From contig NZ_LT977070.1 in assembly GCF_900250075.1 (NCBI RefSeq), positions 1,054,001-1,118,000 of the forward strand: a DNA stretch of 64,000 bases, given 5' to 3'. The notes below the pieces were generated by a model, which was not told the origin of the DNA, did not search any database, and saw only the letters and a list, made by a program, of their open reading frames with translations. This DNA comes from Cupriavidus taiwanensis. Its GTDB lineage: Bacteria; Pseudomonadota; Gammaproteobacteria; Burkholderiales; Burkholderiaceae. Position numbers and translations under genes: made by a program. Of this stretch, positions 45,385-53,750 are shown in pieces. How positions within the stretch are numbered: the stretch's first letter is position 1; the number at the start of each line of letters is the position of its first letter.

Positions 45385-46806
45385 TCAGCTGGCGGCGCGA
45401 TGGTCGTCCGCCCATCGATGGGTTGCGGCGCCCGGGTGCGGCGTCGGGTCGGCCGAGGTGCGCAGCCCGTAGTAGTTCTGCCAGGCGGACAGCAGGCCGG
45501 CCTCGGTCACGTGAGTGGCATGCCCGTGGTAACGCACGCCGGAATCCACCAGGCGCAGCAGGTCCCGTGGGATGCAGGCCAGCAGCGGCGTATCGCTGGC
45601 GTAGTGCAGGCTGCCCACCAGGAAGTCGAAGACCGCGTCAGTGCTGGTCAGCCCGAAATCGGCGGCGGTGCGGTGAAACACCTCGCGGTAGTCGTCCACC
45701 GACAGCGGGCCCACATAGAGCTTGCTGCCAAGCCGGCGCAGGAAGGCATCGTCGCCCAGTGCCGCCGGCTCGAGATTGCTCGAGAACACCGGCCAGACAT
45801 CGAACGGCACCGAGAAGCGCACGCCGTTGTGCAGCGAGAACATGTCGACGGACCGGTCAAGCGGCACGATCCACCGGTTGAGCAGGTCGGCGACTCCCAC
45901 CAGCTGCCGGCCCAGGTCATCGATGATGTAGATGCCGTTGTTGGCCTTCATGTGGGGGGGCGCCTGGTAGAAGCCGGAGGTGCGGTCATAGCGCAGGTCC
46001 AGCATCGACAGCGTCAGCTCGCCGCCGGACAGCACGACCGGGCGGTGGCACAGCGTCCAGCGGCGGTCCAGCGAGCGGTGCGCCAGCGAGGCCTCGCCGT
46101 CGTTGCAGGGCACATGGACCAGCGGGTCGAACACCTGGATGATCTCGCCGGCCACGGTAATGGCGTGCGGCACCGGCACCGCGCCGGGCAGCAGCGTGCC
46201 CAGCCGTTGCGCCAGGTAGGTCTTGCCGCTGCCGGCGGGGCCGTAGATCATCAGCGCGCGGCAGGTGTTCAGCGCCATGCCGATCGAATCCAGCAAGTGA
46301 ACCGGGATCACCAGATCGTGGAAGGCCGCGGTGACGTCCGCCTTGGTCACGCTGGCGTGGCTGACGGAGTGGTGCTTGACGGCATCGAGGTAGGCGTCCA
46401 GCGTGACCGGCGCGGTGCCGACATAGCTGCAGCGCGCCGCGGCTTCGGCCGCGCGGGCATAACCGGCATCGGTCAGGCGGAAACGCACATCGAGGTCGCT
46501 GGCGCCGCGATGCGCGATCTCTAGCAGGCGCTCGCGCACGGCGACGGCCGCGATCTCATTGACCACCAGTGCCGGCAGCTTGAGCGTGTCGGTCAGTACC
46601 GCCAGCGTGACGGTGCGGTGCTGGTAGGCGGCCTTCATCAGCAGCCCGAGCAATTGCGCGACTTCCAGCCCGGTATCGGCGATCGTGCGCGGCAGCACGT
46701 GCCACGGCGGCAGCGGCGGCGTGCCATGCTCGGCATGGACCTTCCTGCCGGTCGCCACGGGTTCTAGGAGCCGTGGTACGTGACCTGTGTCGTGATGCTC
46801 GTTCAT
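45385..46806 (-). CDS. AAA ATPase with winged-helix-like N-terminus, tad-locus associated
   Basis: A 473-residue cytoplasmic ATPase. Residues about 45-125 look like a winged-helix (LLGLLMKAAYQHRTVTLAVL, RERLLEIAHRGASDLDVRFR). Walker A is 189-196 (YGPAGSGKTYLA); Walker B is 291-298 (GIYIIDDLGRQL); a sensor-like SNLEP follows. It lacks the pilus ATPase signature and is not TadA. It stands between the prepilin peptidase and cpaB, in the same transcription unit. Its role is unknown: regulation, remodelling or protein loading are possible. Confidence 0.85.
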   Translation of the reverse strand: MNEHHDTGHVPRLLEPVATGRKVHAEHGTPPLPPWHVLPRTIADTGLEVAQLLGLLMKAAYQHRTVTLAVLTDTLKLPALVVNEIAAVAVRERLLEIAHRGASDLDVRFRLTDAGYARAAEAAARCSYVGTAPVTLDAYLDAVKHHSVSHASVTKADVTAAFHDLVIPVHLLDSIGMALNTCRALMIYGPAGSGKTYLAQRLGTLLPGAVPVPHAITVAGEIIQVFDPLVHVPCNDGEASLAHRSLDRRWTLCHRPVVLSGGELTLSMLDLRYDRTSGFYQAPPHMKANNGIYIIDDLGRQLVGVADLLNRWIVPLDRSVDMFSLHNGVRFSVPFDVWPVFSSNLEPAALGDDAFLRRLGSKLYVGPLSVDDYREVFHRTAADFGLTSTDAVFDFLVGSLHYASDTPLLACIPRDLLRLVDSGVRYHGHATHVTEAGLLSAWQNYYGLRTSADPTPHPGAATHRWADDHRAAS

Positions 46807-46883
46807 TGCGTCCCCCGTTCCCTGGTCAGTGTGTTCTCAATCCCGAAGGCTCCCGTTGCTGGCGGTGCGCCGCGTCGCTGGCG

Positions 46884-47417
46884 TCATGTGCCGGCAAAGA
46901 GCACGGTCAGCGTTCCCGCGGCAATCGCCACGCCGTAGGGCATGGAGCCGGCGGACCCCGTGGCCTGGGGCGGTGCGGACCCGGAACCAGGCGCCACGGC
47001 GGCTTTGAGCATGTGTCCCACGCGGCCGAGGGTGGCGCGTCCCTGTCCGGTCGCAAACACCTGGATCAGTGCCCACAGCCCGCCGATCACGAAGGTGGCC
47101 AGCGCGATTTTCAGCGCCATGCCGGCGCCCAGCCAGGCGCCCACGGCAGCCATCAGCTTGACGTCGCCGGCGGCCATGCCGCGCAGCAGGTAGAAGGGCA
47201 GGAACAGCACCAGGCCGACCATCCAGCCCGACAGCCACGCCAGCGTGCCTGCACCCAGGCCTTGCATGGCTGCCATCACCGGCAGCGCGGCGATCCACGC
47301 GCCGAAGGTCAGCCAGTTGGGAATGCGCCGCCGGTTCAGGTCGATCGCCGCAGCGGTAAGCACGATGCCGATCGTGGCGGGACCGATGAAGGGCGCGAGG
47401 GCGGTGGCGGCTTGCAT
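46884..47417 (-). CDS. tadV: Prepilin peptidase TadV/CpaA (A24 family)
   Basis: A 177-residue polytopic membrane protease. The two catalytic Asp are D26 (AAAIDLNRRRIPNWLTF) and D85 (MAAGDVKLMAAVGAWLG), the GD motif of A24 peptidases. It lacks the methylase domain of PilD, as expected for CpaA-type enzymes. It cleaves the leaders of the Flp prepilins encoded just upstream and the TadE-like pseudopilins. Confidence 0.93.
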   Translation of the reverse strand: MQAATALAPFIGPATIGIVLTAAAIDLNRRRIPNWLTFGAWIAALPVMAAMQGLGAGTLAWLSGWMVGLVLFLPFYLLRGMAAGDVKLMAAVGAWLGAGMALKIALATFVIGGLWALIQVFATGQGRATLGRVGHMLKAAVAPGSGSAPPQATGSAGSMPYGVAIAAGTLTVLFAGT

Positions 47418-47475
47418 GGTGGTGGGCGCTGGCAGCTTGGTTGTGTTCGTGTATGGACGGATCGGATCCGGCTAC

Positions 47476-47649
47476 TCAGGGCATCCTGGCGGCAATCTGC
47501 TCGTACATGCCTTGCACGGTTTCGCCGAGCGCGGACACGGAGCCGACGATTGCCATGGCGATCAGGCTGCCAAGCAACGCGTATTCGATGGACGTGACAC
47601 CGCGGTCGTCGCGCAGAAAGCCGGTTGAGCTGGCGAGGAGCTTCGACAT
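47476..47649 (-). CDS. Flp-type prepilin (second copy)
   Basis: A 57-residue ORF: MSKLLASSTGFLRDDRG, then VTSIEYALLGSLIAMAIVGS, then a short tail ending IAARMP. The G-xxxx-EY processing motif (G before VTSIEY) and one hydrophobic helix define Flp prepilins. Ribosome site CCGGAGACGCCAA precedes the ATG at 47649. It lies between flp1 and tadV and is paralogous to flp1. Confidence 0.88.
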   Translation of the reverse strand: MSKLLASSTGFLRDDRGVTSIEYALLGSLIAMAIVGSVSALGETVQGMYEQIAARMP

Positions 47650-47742
47650 TTGGCGTCTCCGGTGTCAGTGTTGTGGGGGTCGCTTTGGAAGTTCTGCCGC
47701 ATGGCCGCCCGGAACCAGACAGCCACGCGGGCCCGCCAGCTA

Positions 47743-47931
47743 TCAGGCGGGCAGGGCGTTGGTCAGCGTGTCGCCAATGAAGTCGAAGATGATGTTCAGG
47801 TTCGTGCCGATCAGGCGGACCGAAACGATGATCACAACGGCGATGAGCGCGGCAATCAGACCGTATTCGATGGCGGTCACGCCGTCTTCGTCACGAATGA
47901 ATTGCTTGAACATGGTGGTCAGGTTTTGCAT
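47743..47931 (-). CDS. flp: Flp-type major prepilin
   Basis: A 62-residue prepilin: MQNLTTMFKQFIRDEDG leader, cleavage before VTAIEYGLIAALIAVVIIVS, then RLIGTNLNIIFDFIGDTLTN. The G-xxxx-EY motif is exact. Ribosome site AAAGGAGTCTGTC. It is the first gene of the tad locus and probably the pilus fibre subunit. About 1.4 kb of gene-free DNA lies upstream. Confidence 0.95.
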   Translation of the reverse strand: MQNLTTMFKQFIRDEDGVTAIEYGLIAALIAVVIIVSVRLIGTNLNIIFDFIGDTLTNALPA

Positions 47932-49309
47932 GACAGACTCCTTTGGTTGGGAACAAGCACTGCAGGACTACGGAACTGCGATACAGCTTGGGATGGCACC
48001 GGATATCAGCGCCGGGAAACCCGGCAGCAGGGCGGGGCGCAGATCGCGCAGGCATGGAACGGCCACCGTCCGGGACCGCCGTGCTCGATGCGCGGGTTGC
48101 GTGCCTGCAGCCGGCGTAGTGCCGACGCATGCGTGCAACGCGCGGCGCGCTGTACGTGGCCCGAGCGCGCCATGCAACGGAACGGCGCGCTGCCGGTGCC
48201 CCTGGCAGCAGCAGCGTGGGCGGCATTCCGGTGTGACATCGCAGGTTGGCGCACGACAGGCATGGTGAAGCTCCCCGTATCGTTCTGGTTTGATGCCGGC
48301 GATCGTTGCGTCGGCATTGCGGCTATCAGGACTGCGATGCCGCATGCCTGGCATAGGCAAGCGGCGGGCCAGGCCAGCGCAAATCGTTGTGCCACAAGGG
48401 TTTGCGGGTAGCGCCCCGCAGCCGTCGCGGCCCTGGCAGGCGTGCCGGCGGCATTCCGGCGGGGCTTCGTTGCTGGGTGGAAACGCGGCGCTGGCAAGCC
48501 ATTCCCAAGGGCGCTGCGAACGCCCTAGATCGCGCAACGTGTCCGCATGCGCCGGACTAATGCGAGCGGCTCGGCAACGTCATCCAAAAGCATGAGGCGG
48601 CGACCGCGCCGGGGGGCGGCATGCGTCACAAGTTTTAGTCTTCCTGCCTGGCCTGGTCCCATGCGTCGGTGCCGGCCAGACTGACGGATGAGGACGTCTC
48701 TTGAAGGGGCCGCGTTTCCGGATCGAAACGTTGCGAATCGGAGCCGGGGTGAGAGAGAGCTGGCGGAGTTCCCGGGCATGTCCTCGAAGCCCTTGTGCGG
48801 CAAGGCTTCAAGCCTTGCGCGGCCGCGTGATTCAGCTTGGAAACACGGGGCGCGGGACGGTGCTTCCGTGCTGCAATGCCGAGCCTGCACGCACGCGGCT
48901 GCCATCACCCGCACGGGAGACGCAGCGGAAAAAGCAGCACGGCAAGACGCACGTGCATGCAGCCTTCGCGCCTTGGAGAGATGTGCCGGAAGCCGATGGA
49001 GTGGGGGTTTTCCCAGGCGTCGCGATGGTTATCCGCGACAAGGGCAAACGGGGAACGCGGAGAGGCGCGCGGGCGGCGGCGCACAGCTGTGGCGCTGCAG
49101 GACGGTCGGGATTGCAAGATGCAGATGGCGGCGCACGTACCCCGCGGATGGCACGGGGCCTGACATGCGTGCGTGTTGCTGGCAGAGATGCCCGTCGTGC
49201 GCGGCAAGGCATGGGGGGCGGTACGCGGGGGCCCTGCGGGCGCCGGCCGAGCCGCAGCGGGCGGCGCGTAACCGGCTAGCCGGATACGCGCGCGAGCGTG
49301 CTGGTGGCG
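47932..49309. other. Long gene-free region upstream of the tad locus
   Basis: About 1.38 kb. Six-frame reading shows only overlapping open frames of the kind that high GC produces, without ribosome sites, family motifs or consistent codon use. The part next to flp must carry the tad promoter. I found no clear sigma-70 or sigma-54 boxes by eye and no RNA gene I can name. Confidence 0.5.
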
Positions 49310-50779
49310 CTATCGTGCGCGGATATAGGCGACGGCCACGTCATCCTCGTGGACTTTCCGCCAGCCCGGCAAGGCATCTATCCACTTCAATGCAGGACTG
49401 CCTGGTTCCAGAACCGCCCAGCGGATCTCGAATTCCTCGAACATGTCCTGCAGCGCGCTGGCATCGCCGGAATGGGCTTTCATATACCGGCGCACGAAGT
49501 CGTCGCCGTAGAGGTCGGCGCGGCCGTCGATAAGCGGCGCAATGCCAGAGAAGATCAGGTAGCCGCCGAAGTTGTAGCTGTTGAAGACCGGCCCGCCGCC
49601 GCCTGCCGCGATAGCCGCATGGACGGCCTCGCGGGGCTGTATGCGCCGATGGTCGTGCTGGATGCCTTTGGCAAGCAGGAGGATGCTGGTCATGAACAGT
49701 GCCAGGCACAACGAGGTCAGGGTCCGAAGCAGCGGTGGCGACAGCTGCAGCTTGATCTCCGGACGGATCGCCGCGCGCAGCTGGGGTCCCATACTTGGCA
49801 TCAGCAACAGCGGGGCCAGCAGACCGAGCAATTCGGCATAGCGGGCCGCGGTCAGGGTAAGGTGGACCAGCCCGAAGCACAGCACGATCCGCATCGGCGG
49901 CAGGCGAAAGCCGAAGTAGAGCGCGCCGAAGAGCACCATGCCAAGCCATAGCTCGACCGGCTGGACCAGGCGGAAATCTGGCGGCTTCCATTCGCCGATC
50001 ACGCTGAGCGTATAGCTCATGCCGGAAACTTGGAAAGGAAAGAGCAGGCCATCCACGCCGTGCGGCGTGAGCAGGCCCGCCACGACCGTCAGTGCGAGGA
50101 AGGGGGCCCACGCCCTGGCGCTGCGGACCGGCTGCTTTTCGGTGAGGACCGCCTCGGCGGCCAGCGCTGCCGCCAGCCCGATGCCGAGCAGGAAACTGCC
50201 ATGCAGGTTGGCCCAGGCCAGCATGACGACCAGCAGCCACAGGCTCGGCCGCTTGCTTTGCTGGCGCGCCAGCACCAGCTGCGCGGTCCAGATCACCATC
50301 AGCGGCCAGGCCATGACATGGGGGCGGGCGACCAGGTGCTGCGCCAGCGTCAGGAACGTAAGCAGGGTGGCGCTGAACGCGTGCAGGGGTTCGATATAGC
50401 GCAGCAGGAACCGCAACAGTACGGTCAGCGTAATGGCGGTCGCCAGCGCGGTGACCAGTACCGGCCCGGCCCAGCCTAGCCAGGCATGGGAGGCGGCAAG
50501 GATGACTTCGGCCAGCCATTCATGGGGCACCCACTTGGCGCCATGGAAAGAGAACGAGAACGGATCGGTGGCCGGCACGGCCCGGTTGGCAAGGATCCAT
50601 TTACCGGCGGCGATGTGCCAGAACGTATCGGCATCCACCAGCAGGCGCGCACCGGCGAACGAGAGGATCGAGAACACGCTGATTCCGTACAGCACCGGCC
50701 AGAACCAGCGCTGCCTGGCGCACTGCTGGAGCAGGCTGTCCGTGCCGGTTGCCCCGACCCATGTGGTATTGGTTTTCAT
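49310..50779 (-). CDS. Polytopic membrane protein, ArnT/PMT-like
   Basis: A 489-residue protein with about 11 hydrophobic helices over residues 30-385 and a hydrophilic C-terminal domain (VFNSYNFGGYLIFSGIAPLI, DGRADLYGDDFVRRYMKA). VDADTFWHIAAGKWIL with TDPFSFSFHGAKWVPHEWLA is the acidic first periplasmic loop seen in GT-C-fold glycosyltransferases. It could glycosylate a surface polymer using a lipid-linked donor. I cannot name the family with confidence. It is near gtrA/gtrB-like genes. Confidence 0.7.
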   Translation of the reverse strand: MKTNTTWVGATGTDSLLQQCARQRWFWPVLYGISVFSILSFAGARLLVDADTFWHIAAGKWILANRAVPATDPFSFSFHGAKWVPHEWLAEVILAASHAWLGWAGPVLVTALATAITLTVLLRFLLRYIEPLHAFSATLLTFLTLAQHLVARPHVMAWPLMVIWTAQLVLARQQSKRPSLWLLVVMLAWANLHGSFLLGIGLAAALAAEAVLTEKQPVRSARAWAPFLALTVVAGLLTPHGVDGLLFPFQVSGMSYTLSVIGEWKPPDFRLVQPVELWLGMVLFGALYFGFRLPPMRIVLCFGLVHLTLTAARYAELLGLLAPLLLMPSMGPQLRAAIRPEIKLQLSPPLLRTLTSLCLALFMTSILLLAKGIQHDHRRIQPREAVHAAIAAGGGGPVFNSYNFGGYLIFSGIAPLIDGRADLYGDDFVRRYMKAHSGDASALQDMFEEFEIRWAVLEPGSPALKWIDALPGWRKVHEDDVAVAYIRAR

Positions 50780-51545
50780 GGCATCTCGCTATGGCTTCGA
50801 TGATGGCCCTGTCTCTCGGTCCGGCGCGCACTTCCCCAATGCGCCCGCGGGCGCGTGGCCTGCTTGCAAGGAATGCGCCATTGCCGGAGATGCCTTGTTT
50901 TTCAGGGTTTTTCAGACCTGGCGTGCGGGGCCGGCCCAGCTTGCCGGCGATGGATCGGGGGCGTCGTTTCCGCTTCGAATCGTGCTTAATTTCCTGTTGT
51001 GCGACAGCCTGTGAACGGAGACGGTGAGGTGGCGCCGGCTCTGCGCCGTAAGGATGAGCCGGAGCGCGCCGTACACCGTGCCTTTGGTGGATCCGGCCAC
51101 GAAAAGATGCGCCTTCGCCATGGCCCATCGGGCTTCGCCCGGCCCGGGTCGGCGGGCGCACGGCGTTTCAGTGGAGAAACGCCGGCAAATGGCGATGCAA
51201 TGGGAGGCTTCGCTCGAGACCCACGGGAAGCCAAACGCCAGGCGGGCGCGCAGCCGAAGCGGGTGGTGATTCAACCCGGAAACGCTTGCGCGGGGCAGAT
51301 TTGCGCGCCTGGCCACGGACCTCCGCGGTGCTTGTATATCGCTGGTGGCCTGACCAGAATGAAGCCAGTGCGTCGCTGCGTTGCCGCTGCATTTCCAGCA
51401 GCAACGCAACCGACAGCAGGCCACGGCAGGACAGCATCGCACGACTCGCAATGCCATCCGCCGGTCGCGCCGATAACAAGACCATGCGCAGGGCCGCGCA
51501 AGCACGACGGCGGCCACCTGCGCCACGCCGTCCGGGGAGCGCATC
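50780..51545. other. Gene-free region between divergent surface-sugar genes
   Basis: About 0.77 kb between the membrane protein gene (minus) and the gtrB-like gene (plus). Open frames here are of shadow type, without recognisable products. It should hold the promoters of both flanking genes; I could not identify them. Confidence 0.45.
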
Positions 51546-52568
51546 ATGTCAGATCGATACGAAGTCAGGCTGCTGTCTCTGGTGGTGCCCTGCTACAACG
51601 AAGCAGAAAGCATCAGCAAGTTCTTCGACAGCGTGCTCCCGGTGCTGGAGTCGATCGACGCCCTCCGCTTCGAGATCGTGCTGGTGAACGACGGCAGCAC
51701 CGACGACACGCTGGACCAACTGATCGCTTATTCGCACCGCGACCCGCGCGTGCGCGTGCTGGACCTGACACGCAATTTCGGCAAGGAGGCGGCGCTGACC
51801 GCCGGCCTGGACGAGGCCCTGGGCGATGCGGTGATTCCCATCGACGTCGATCTGCAGGATCCGCCCGCGCTGATTCCAGAACTGGTCAGGCGCTGGCGCG
51901 AGGGAGCAGAGGTGGTGCTGGCCCAGCGCAGCAGCCGAGCGTGTGACTCCTGGCTCAAGCGCGTGACGGCAGGCGCCTACTATCGCATCCATAACCGGCT
52001 GTCGGACCAGAAGCTGCCGGTCAATGTAGGCGATTTCCGGCTGATGGACCGGGTCGTGGTCAACGCCCTCAAGCAGATGCCGGAGCGCCGGCGCTTCATG
52101 AAAGGCCTGTTCGCCTGGGTAGGCTACCGCACCGTGATCGTGCCGTACGAGCGCGAGGCGCGCAGCGCCGGGCATTCCAAGTTCTCGGGCTGGCGCCTGT
52201 GGAACTTCGCGCTCGAGGGCATCACCAGCTTCAGCACCATGCCGCTGCGCAGCTGGACCTATATCGGCGTGGCGATCGCGCTGGGGGCGTTCGGCTACGG
52301 CGCCTTTATCGTGGCGCGCACGCTGGTGCTGGGCATCGATGTGCCGGGCTATGCGTCGCTGCTGTCGGTGCTGCTGTTTCTCGGCGGCATCCAGCTGATC
52401 GGCCTCGGCGTGGTGGGCGAGTATGTCGGCCGCATCTACGACGAGGCCAAGGGCCGGCCGATCTACCTGGTGCGGCGCCGCTACCAGGAGACGGGGCAAA
52501 GCCGGAACATGGCGTCGGGACGGCGCGTGATCCGCATCGATCGCGGCCAGGTCAGCAACGGCCGCTGA
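51546..52568 (+). CDS. GtrB-like polyprenyl-phosphate glycosyltransferase (GT2)
   Basis: A 340-residue GT2 enzyme. LLSLVVPCYNEAESISKFFD, FEIVLVNDGSTDDTLDQLIA, DVDLQDPPALIPELVRRWRE and NVGDFRLMDRVVVNALKQMP are the standard donor-binding and DxD-type motifs. Two C-terminal helices (TYIGVAIALGAFGYGAFIVA, LLSVLLFLGGIQLIGLGVVG) anchor it in the membrane. Such proteins load a sugar onto undecaprenyl phosphate for O-antigen or lipid A modification. GtrA is encoded convergently just downstream. Confidence 0.92.
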   Translation: MSDRYEVRLLSLVVPCYNEAESISKFFDSVLPVLESIDALRFEIVLVNDGSTDDTLDQLIAYSHRDPRVRVLDLTRNFGKEAALTAGLDEALGDAVIPIDVDLQDPPALIPELVRRWREGAEVVLAQRSSRACDSWLKRVTAGAYYRIHNRLSDQKLPVNVGDFRLMDRVVVNALKQMPERRRFMKGLFAWVGYRTVIVPYEREARSAGHSKFSGWRLWNFALEGITSFSTMPLRSWTYIGVAIALGAFGYGAFIVARTLVLGIDVPGYASLLSVLLFLGGIQLIGLGVVGEYVGRIYDEAKGRPIYLVRRRYQETGQSRNMASGRRVIRIDRGQVSNGR

Positions 52569-52597
52569 AGCTCAATGCCGCCGGGCCCTGCCGCGAA

Positions 52598-52987
52598 TCA
52601 ATCGCGGTAAGTCCAGGCCCGGTGCAGCAGGTAGGTGAACACCGGCACGGTCAGCACCACACCCGCCAGCCCGGCCCAATAGCTGGCGCCGAGCCGTTGC
52701 GCGGTCCACGAGATACCCACGGTCAGCGCCAGGCCCAGCAGCGAGACGCCGGCAAAGCGTCGCAGGGTGCGGTGGCGCAAGCGCGACGAAAAGCTCCACA
52801 GGGTATTGAGCAGGTACGAGCACGCCGTCGCGCATACGAAGGCGACGCAGTTGGCCGCCACCGGCGAGGCATCGAGCGCGTTGATCAGCGTGGCCGTGAT
52901 GGCGACATGCACGCCGGTCGAGGTGGCGCCGGAGAATAGAAAACGCGTGAATTGGCGCAGCCCGGGCGCGGTGCCGCTGGCGTTCAC
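52598..52987 (-). CDS. GtrA-family flippase-like membrane protein
   Basis: About 129 residues from the GTG at 52987, which overlaps the methyltransferase stop (GTGA). LRQFTRFLFSGATSTGVHVA, CVAFVCATACSYLLNTLWSF and VVLTVPVFTYLLHRAWTYRD give four helices in the GtrA pattern. GtrA is thought to flip undecaprenyl-linked sugar to the periplasm, supporting the GtrB-like enzyme at 51546. Confidence 0.9.
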   Translation of the reverse strand: MNASGTAPGLRQFTRFLFSGATSTGVHVAITATLINALDASPVAANCVAFVCATACSYLLNTLWSFSSRLRHRTLRRFAGVSLLGLALTVGISWTAQRLGASYWAGLAGVVLTVPVFTYLLHRAWTYRD

Positions 52988-53718
52988 GATGCGCGCAGCA
53001 CGGCCATCAGCGAAATGCCGAACGGCAGCGAGCCGCGCGCAAGCCAGTGGCGCTCCGCGCGGAACACGCGGTGCAGCACGTGGTTGACCGGCGCGGCCGG
53101 CAGGGCGGCGCCGGTCGCGTGGCGGCTGCCACGCAGGCGGTCGCCCATGCGCGCGGCGACGGCCAGCGGGAACAGCATCGTGTTGAAATACGACATCCGC
53201 TCCACGTGCAGGCCACAGCGGCTGGCCAGCTTGTGCAGCGAACGCTTGCTGTAGCGGCGCTGGTGATGCAGGAAGTCGTCGTGCGCGCTCCATAGCCACT
53301 GGTAGGCGGGCACGGTGATGAAGACCGCGCCGTCCGACTTCAGCAGCCTGGCCGCGCAGTCGAGCGAGCCGGCATCGTCGGCGATGTGCTCGAGGCAATC
53401 GAGCAGGCAGACCAGGTCGAAGCTGCTCTCGGCGAACGGCATCTGGTCGGGGCACTTGCCCTGGCGCAGGTCGTAGGCGTCGCGGGTCTTCTCTCGTGCC
53501 AGGCGCAGCGCGGTGCCGTCCATTTCCACCGCGCTGACCCTGCCGAACTGCGACAGCATCGCCAGGTTGCCGCCGGTGCCAGCGCCGATCTCGAGGATGG
53601 CCGCGTGGCGCGGCAAGGCCAGGCCGGAAAGGATGGTGGCGACGATCTCGCGCCGGCCACGGAACCACCAATGGCTGGCTTCGGTGTCGGCCATTTCAAG
53701 GTACGCGTCAGGGGACAT
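52984..53718 (-). CDS. Class I SAM-dependent methyltransferase
   Basis: A 244-residue methyltransferase. Motif I is ILEIGAGTGGNLAMLSQFGR; VSAVEMDGTALRLAREKTRD gives the acidic ribose-binding residue; FDLVCLLDCLEHIADDAGSL and LLKSDGAVFITVPAYQWLWS are motifs II-III. The N-terminal YLEMADTEASHWWFRGRREI is typical of sugar or polysaccharide-linked methyltransferases. Ribosome site GAAGGATCGGATCC. It is coupled to gtrA. Confidence 0.9.
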   Translation of the reverse strand: MSPDAYLEMADTEASHWWFRGRREIVATILSGLALPRHAAILEIGAGTGGNLAMLSQFGRVSAVEMDGTALRLAREKTRDAYDLRQGKCPDQMPFAESSFDLVCLLDCLEHIADDAGSLDCAARLLKSDGAVFITVPAYQWLWSAHDDFLHHQRRYSKRSLHKLASRCGLHVERMSYFNTMLFPLAVAARMGDRLRGSRHATGAALPAAPVNHVLHRVFRAERHWLARGSLPFGISLMAVLRAS

Positions 53719-53750
53719 GGATCCGATCCTTCAATGGGAGCGTCGCGGTG

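Noticed and set aside
48006-49533. Several overlapping open frames between flp and the membrane protein gene
   Set aside because: They are rich in Arg, Ala and Cys, with no ribosome site or motif, and overlap on both strands.
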